Assembly: GCA_040880545.1 (NCBI GenBank)
Contig: JBBDIE010000181.1
Location: 1 to 11,723, forward strand
Direction: 5' to 3'
DNA from: M55B112 sp040880545
Lineage (GTDB): Bacteria > Bacteroidota > Bacteroidia > Bacteroidales > GCA-2748055
DNA: 11,723 bases
Positions 7,640 through 11,723 of the stretch are shown here, one piece after another; position 1 is the stretch's first letter; every line of letters starts with the position of its first letter. The translations under genes and the position numbers were made by a program. The notes beneath the pieces are model-generated. The model was not told the origin of the DNA. It searched no databases and saw nothing but the letters and a program-made list of their open reading frames with translations.

Positions 7640-8368
7640 ATGAAAACACAACTAATCTTTCTTCTCGGATTTGCTTTTCTTTTGACACAATGTGGCAACA
7701 AAAAGGAACAAACAGTTGCAGAATCAAATGATGGTACCCAGTGGACATGGTTATTCGACGGATCCTCCACAGAAAAATGGAGGGATATCAAATCGGAAGA
7801 ATTTCCAGAACAAGGATGGGTGGTTAATAATGGCGTATTAACTGTCCTTGGCAAAACGGATGAACATTCCGGGGGACGAGATATCATCACAAAAAATCGC
7901 TATGGAAACTTCGAACTGGAACTTGAGGTAAATCTTACCGAGGGAGCTAATTCCGGCATTAAGTACCAGGTGACGGATTCGTTTCCAGGAAATGAAGGAA
8001 AATTTCTGGGCCTGGAATATCAGCTGCTCGATAATGATATACACCCTGACGCTCATGAAGGAAGAGACGGAAATCATAAAATGGCAGCACTGTATGATGT
8101 GATGCCTCCTGTTGAAGATCTTACCATACATCCGCCAGGTGAATGGAACAAGGTAAGGATCGTTTTGGATGGAAATACGATTGAGCATTGGCTTAATGAT
8201 GAAAAAGTACTCGAAATAGACAGGAAAAGCTATGCGTTTAAGGAGCTTGTTGGCTTAAGTAAATATAAAGACCTGGAGAATTTCGCGGAATTGGACCAGG
8301 GACGCATACTTCTCCAGGGACACGGGAATGATGTTTCATTCCGCAACATTAAGATCAGAACCTGGTAG
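7640..8368 (+). CDS. DUF1080 / 3-keto-disaccharide hydrolase family lipoprotein
   Basis: Predicted periplasmic lipoprotein acting on keto-sugars made by the upstream oxidoreductase. The signal peptide ends in 'LLTQC', with the lipidated Cys at 18; Gln at -1 is a less common lipobox residue. The residues after Cys (GNKKEQ) lack the acidic surface-export signal of Bacteroidota lipoproteins, so a periplasm-facing location is likely. The DUF1080 beta-sandwich covers about 36-241: 'WTWLFDGSSTEKWRD' (35-49), 'GWVVNNGVLTV' (59-69), 'NSGIKYQV' (104-111), 'GLEYQLLDND' (124-133), 'GEWNKVRIVLDGNTIEHWLN' (167-186) and the closing 'LQGHGNDVSFRNIKIR'. The family includes enzymes that cleave 3-keto-glycosides by hydrolysis or elimination. 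The 20-base gap to the upstream stop and the shared terminator mark one operon. Family is confident; exact reaction and sugar are not. Confidence 0.85.
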   Translation: MKTQLIFLLGFAFLLTQCGNKKEQTVAESNDGTQWTWLFDGSSTEKWRDIKSEEFPEQGWVVNNGVLTVLGKTDEHSGGRDIITKNRYGNFELELEVNLTEGANSGIKYQVTDSFPGNEGKFLGLEYQLLDNDIHPDAHEGRDGNHKMAALYDVMPPVEDLTIHPPGEWNKVRIVLDGNTIEHWLNDEKVLEIDRKSYAFKELVGLSKYKDLENFAELDQGRILLQGHGNDVSFRNIKIRTW

Positions 8369-8453
8369 ATATAGTTCGGTTTGTAGAGAAAAATAAGATG
8401 CAACTCATGGATTTATAGTTTGGTAGTTTAAGTAGGTTAAATTGGTAGTATGT

Positions 8454-8478
8454 AAGCAGGGGGGCAACCCCCTGCTTT
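8454..8478 (+). terminator. Intrinsic terminator of the oxidoreductase-DUF1080 operon
   Basis: A perfect 10-bp stem (AAGCAGGGGG at 8454-8463, CCCCCTGCTT at 8468-8477) closes on a GCAA loop, a stable GNRA tetraloop. It is followed by TATTTTCATATT. The hairpin lies about 85 bases after the DUF1080 stop. No T-run follows it on the minus strand, so it appears to work only for rightward transcription. Confidence 0.85.
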
Positions 8479-8499
8479 ATTTTCATATTAATTCATTTC

Positions 8500-8880
8500 A
8501 TGAAAACAACTATTTTCGGGAATTTTGTTGGTCATCTTCCTTTTAAATATTTACTCAGCCGAGGTACGGATTTCACCCACGGGTGCCGATGATGCTTACC
8601 TGATTCAAAATGCACTAAATGGACCACATGCCGGGGATACATTCCTATTACAGGGGGATTTAGCTTTTATATTTCGCGTAATTGCGGTGAAGGTGCACAG
8701 ATTAAGGATAATTTTGTACAGGCACTATGCTACAACAACAAAACGCAGGGTGTATTATTCAGGAGATAGCTTTCAAGCTGACTTATTGAAAATAATGTCC
8801 TGGATATCGTAGCTTATGGGAACCTCGGGCAAAAAAGTGATGGAAGTCCATCACCTTACGCAGGAGGACTGGCTACTCAC
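8500..8880 (+). pseudogene. Decayed, internally deleted paralogue of the beta-helix gene
   Basis: The remnant starts at ATG 8500 (MKTTIF), then shifts frame within the signal peptide to read 'LLVIFLLNIYSAEVRISPTGADD' and 'LIQNALNGPHAGDTFLLQGDLAF', matching residues 1 to about 58 of the beta-helix protein at 4238. At about 8660-8668 the match jumps, in another frame, to 'SFYISRNCGEGAQIKDN', parallel to 'SFNISSNSGAGATIKNN' (264-280). About 205 codons are therefore missing. Two further compensating shifts with in-frame stops lie around 8760-8787. The match resumes with 'ENNVLDIVAYGNLGQKSDG' and fades near 8880. The rest of the rungs and the whole T9SS domain are absent; the convergent sulfatase stop lies at 8895-8897. 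A TTG-initiated frame can be drawn over 8525-8812, but only its first part is homologous, so it is not a real gene. Divergence from the intact copy shows an old duplication. Confidence 0.85.
8831..8854 (-). terminator. Intrinsic terminator of the sulfatase gene
   Basis: GTGATGGA (8837-8844) and TCCATCAC (8847-8854) are perfect complements around a 2-base centre, giving about a 7-bp stem with a 4-base loop. Read on the minus strand, the hairpin is followed at once by six T (8836-8831). It lies about 40 bases past the sulfatase stop codon. It falls inside the beta-helix pseudogene, in the codons for the 'KSDGSPS' relic. Confidence 0.75.
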
Positions 8881-8894
8881 CTCCATCGAATAAA

Positions 8895-11690
8895 TCAGAC
8901 GGTCCTTATAATCAATTTCTTTGTCGTGTCATAGCGTTCATTGTAAACCCGTATGAAATATATTCCGTCCTTAAAATTTGAGAGATCGATTTGCAACTCC
9001 TTATTCTCTGACTTATATAACGAAAATAATTTGCCATCAATCCGATAAATATATACTGTATTAGGCTCCGATTCGGAAAGACCGGAAAGCGTTACCTGTT
9101 TGCCTGGTACAGGGTTGGGAAAGATCGAAAAATCACTGCTTCCAACTTCAAAAACATAATTGGGTGTATACATGACCGTGTCGTAAACCTCAATCTCAGA
9201 AAGACCGATCTCACCGATTCCCTCACGCACGGAAAGTTTCAGCGACGAAATCTCCCTGGGTGAAAATTCAAAGGTCTTTTTGCTGCCATTTGAAGGTAAT
9301 GTCCCGGTATTAATTGAGCTTCCATCACTAAAATCAATCGTTCCTTCAATTATTTGGGAAAAGGATCCCACCCTGTCATATAAATGAACCTTGTCCACAA
9401 CGGCACTTTCTGCCCATTTGAGGTCCAGCCAGGGAGTACTCTCTCCATCCGATTTCCATTCGCCGATATTGCCTGTCAAAAAAATTCCATCTATAACATT
9501 CTGACCATCAAAATTAGTATTGTCAAATATACTTGAAACTGTGACGGTTGCTTCCGGGGCAATATTCCCATACCCCGTTGTGAATGCCCATGGTGTTCCA
9601 GTGGTCACGACCCCATCATGGTTAACAGCATCTATCCGCCAAAAACAGACTGAATTGCTCTTTAAATATCCAGGTTCATACTCTTCTTTGTATACATCTG
9701 CCACATGCTCCACTTCTCCTATGCCAAAGTAAACTTTGTAATAACTTGCATAGTCAGATTTATTCCAGTGCAGAACGGTATTTTTCCGCACCTGGGCTGC
9801 ATTGTATTCAGGAAACGGATTCTGTGGAGCTTCTGCAAGAGTAGAGCCTGTTGTAAAGGTCCAGGTATTTCCCTGGGTTGTGCCATGCTGATTCTTTTCA
9901 TCAATTCTCCAATAATAGGTTGTGTTTCCACTGAGAAGACCGGGATTGAAGTCGCCAGATGTCTGGTTACCTGCTAATGGTGGTGGATTGGTAGTTCCGA
10001 AGTAAACATCATGTGAAGTGGAATTGTATTCACTGGTCCAGTTTAAAACCTGGTCCCCTTTTACGTTTGTTGCTCCGTTTTTTGGTACCGGGGAATGGGC
10101 ACGATACGGTTTATTGGTCTCGGTAAGGGTGAACTCGGCAAACGGCCTGTTCTCAAAAGTGATCAGGTACTCCGACAACAGGTCCCTCATCTGGCGAACA
10201 ACTTCCGGATAGTATTCAATCACATTCATCGTTTCAGCAGAATCTGCGCTCAGGTCATACAGCTGATCCACCTCAAAATAGTGAGGATTATTTCTTGCTG
10301 CATGGTATCCAAGATGGCTGTTTCTAGTGAGATAGGGATAGGGATTACTACCACCGTCAAAGGCTGTAAAGGTCTCCCCATTGTCAATCTTTTCCTGAAC
10401 ATCCTCCGGATACCGTATGGCTATGTATTTCCAGTCTTTTGTTTTAACTGCACGGGAATAACCTAGCTCGCTAAACAACGATGTATGTCCGGTACCACTT
10501 CCGGTCTCAATGATCGATTTCAGACTTATCCCGTCCGACGCATGGCCATCTGGCTGCTCAATGCCTACGATATCGAGAATGGTTGGAAGGAAATCAACTG
10601 TCTGGATAAGTCCGTCATACACTGTGCCGGTAATAATGTTTCCTTTCCAGTACATGAACATGGGAACTTTCAATCCAAAATCGTGCAGGGTTGCCTTACC
10701 ATGCCTCCACATTCCATGATCCGGTATATAGATAATCAGGGTATTCTCTTCTAGGTTTAACTCTTTTATTTTGTCATAAATCGCATTGATGCCTTCATCC
10801 AACAGTAAGGTATACGCAGTATTTTTAGGATAACCGGCTGCAACGCACTTGTCCAGCATCTCCTGTCTGGTGGGCATAAAATCCCATGTAGTATCTATAT
10901 ATCCTTCCCCGGTCAATTTAGGATCGGCATCAAAACTGCTCCAGTATTCACCGTCCTTGTTTGCCCAGGGTACTGGACCGTGATGCAAAGTGGTCGCAAA
11001 TAACAGGAAAAAGGGATTGTCTTTTTCCTGTTCAATGAATTTCCTGGCTTTGTCAACTGTCCATTCGAGGTTATGAACATTCAACGCGTCATTGTGTAAT
11101 TCTTTCACATTACCCATATAAATTCCGTCAGCATAATCAAATCCGTAGGATCTGACGATCGACTGATAAACACTATGATTGTATCTCATTTTGGCACTGA
11201 CTTCCGGATCGTAAGGATCGGCTGTCTGAGAATAAGTCTGCAAGCCATAAGAGGTCCAGTTACCTGTATTCAGAATAGCGTGTTCCATGACATGTGATTT
11301 GCCTACATAACCGGTAGCATAGCCATTTGCCTGCAGAATGGAGCCTATATTTTCCTCCTCAAGTGTGAGCTCGCAATTATTCTCAGTTCTCGTAAGTGTG
11401 CCCAAGGGAAACCTGGCGAGGTATTCCTTACCCTCGCACCTTCCGGAATATTTACCGGTGAGCATGGAATATCTTGAAGGAGAACAAACGGTAACCGGGT
11501 GATGTGCATTGGTAAAGATCATCCCGTCTTTAGCCAACTGATCGATCGTTGGAGTATAAACAAGCTGATTGCTGGTATATCCAATACTATTAAAACTCTG
11601 GTCATCACTTATAATCAGCACAACATTGGGTTGTTGTCCCACAAGGTTGGCTGTAAAAATTAAGCAGGGAAGTGATAATAAAGTTTTCAC
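8895..11690 (-). CDS. Secreted modular S1-family sulfatase with T9SS tail
   Basis: Formylglycine-dependent sulfatase predicted to remove sulfate esters from a glycan at the cell surface. Residues 1-19 look like a signal peptide ending 'NLVGQQ'. The alkaline-phosphatase-type domain covers about 20-515. Metal-binding D29-D30 are in 'IISDDQS'. The formylglycine motif is C69-S-P-S-R73, followed by 'YSMLTGKYSGR'. 'GKSH' (130-133), 'HHGP' (236-239) and 'PDHG' (323-326, D324/H325) complete the site. Two FN3-like modules follow (about 530-615, 622-706), each with a 'VYFG...FWRID/YYWRID...W.FTTG' pattern. A discoidin-like domain comes next (about 707-837, 'NVIDG', 'PWLDLKW'), then a sorting domain from 'FSIFPNPVPG' (854). 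The start used is GTG; the frame stays open to the window edge, so the true start may lie upstream. Substrate and S1 subfamily are not recognisable by eye. It converges on the other genes and has its own terminator. Confidence 0.88.
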   Translation of the reverse strand: MKTLLSLPCLIFTANLVGQQPNVVLIISDDQSFNSIGYTSNQLVYTPTIDQLAKDGMIFTNAHHPVTVCSPSRYSMLTGKYSGRCEGKEYLARFPLGTLTRTENNCELTLEEENIGSILQANGYATGYVGKSHVMEHAILNTGNWTSYGLQTYSQTADPYDPEVSAKMRYNHSVYQSIVRSYGFDYADGIYMGNVKELHNDALNVHNLEWTVDKARKFIEQEKDNPFFLLFATTLHHGPVPWANKDGEYWSSFDADPKLTGEGYIDTTWDFMPTRQEMLDKCVAAGYPKNTAYTLLLDEGINAIYDKIKELNLEENTLIIYIPDHGMWRHGKATLHDFGLKVPMFMYWKGNIITGTVYDGLIQTVDFLPTILDIVGIEQPDGHASDGISLKSIIETGSGTGHTSLFSELGYSRAVKTKDWKYIAIRYPEDVQEKIDNGETFTAFDGGSNPYPYLTRNSHLGYHAARNNPHYFEVDQLYDLSADSAETMNVIEYYPEVVRQMRDLLSEYLITFENRPFAEFTLTETNKPYRAHSPVPKNGATNVKGDQVLNWTSEYNSTSHDVYFGTTNPPPLAGNQTSGDFNPGLLSGNTTYYWRIDEKNQHGTTQGNTWTFTTGSTLAEAPQNPFPEYNAAQVRKNTVLHWNKSDYASYYKVYFGIGEVEHVADVYKEEYEPGYLKSNSVCFWRIDAVNHDGVVTTGTPWAFTTGYGNIAPEATVTVSSIFDNTNFDGQNVIDGIFLTGNIGEWKSDGESTPWLDLKWAESAVVDKVHLYDRVGSFSQIIEGTIDFSDGSSINTGTLPSNGSKKTFEFSPREISSLKLSVREGIGEIGLSEIEVYDTVMYTPNYVFEVGSSDFSIFPNPVPGKQVTLSGLSESEPNTVYIYRIDGKLFSLYKSENKELQIDLSNFKDGIYFIRVYNERYDTTKKLIIRTV

Positions 11691-11723
11691 AAGTAATGCA
11701 ATTTTGCAGGTGAAAGATAATGT

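Noticed and set aside
8418..8450. Two copies of a TTGGTAGT motif between the DUF1080 stop and the terminator
   Set aside because: Only eight bases each and not placed in front of a live gene; probably chance in an AT-rich stretch.
8525..8812. Stand-alone 95-residue protein with a TTG start
   Set aside because: Its first half matches the beta-helix signal peptide and N-terminus, while its second half is out of frame with continuing homology, so it is part of the pseudogene.
9520..10754. Several plus-strand open frames of 64-123 codons
   Set aside because: They lie opposite the sulfatase gene, have no recognisable domains or signal peptides, and are antisense shadows of its coding sequence.
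11697..11708. TGCAA/TTGCA inverted repeat just upstream of the annotated sulfatase start
   Set aside because: It is short and may be coding if the true start lies beyond the window edge; no support for an operator.

Overview
The window looks like a carbohydrate-degradation locus from a member of the Bacteroidota, probably an environmental or marine relative of the Marinilabiliales/Bacteroidales. Three large secreted proteins end in the type A C-terminal sorting domain used by the type IX secretion system (T9SS), which is confined to this phylum. The leftmost gene fragment is the end of a SARP/BTAD-type activator of the kind common in these bacteria. The lineage below phylum level is inference.

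Layout, left to right. (1) Positions 1-364: 3' end of a BTAD-domain regulator, followed by about 345 bases without a gene. (2) 710-4180: a 1156-residue secreted GH71/99-like glycoside hydrolase with a long tail of repeated modules. (3) 4238-5782: a cysteine-rich right-handed beta-helix protein with a T9SS tail, probably cotranscribed with the hydrolase. (4) 5783-6278: about 500 AT-rich bases without a gene, holding a nested inverted repeat. (5) 6279-8368: a two-gene operon encoding a Tat-exported Gfo/Idh/MocA oxidoreductase and a DUF1080 (3-keto-disaccharide hydrolase family) lipoprotein, closed by a strong terminator with a GCAA loop at 8454-8478. (6) 8500 to about 8880: a decayed paralogue of the beta-helix gene with frameshifts and a large internal deletion. 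(7) 8895 to at least 11690, minus strand: a modular S1 sulfatase whose own terminator lies inside the beta-helix relic.

How the genes may work together (inference). The GH71/99-like enzyme, the beta-helix protein and the sulfatase would be displayed at the cell surface, to cut and desulfate a sulfated polysaccharide. The oxidoreductase and the DUF1080 protein would sit in the periplasm and cleave the released saccharides by a keto route: oxidation at C3, then cleavage of the weakened glycosidic bond. No SusC/SusD pair, transporter or cytoplasmic sugar kinase lies in the window, so uptake genes must be elsewhere or the system is non-canonical. The substrate cannot be read from sequence alone; the GH99-related fold makes a sulfated alpha-mannan-like glycan one candidate.
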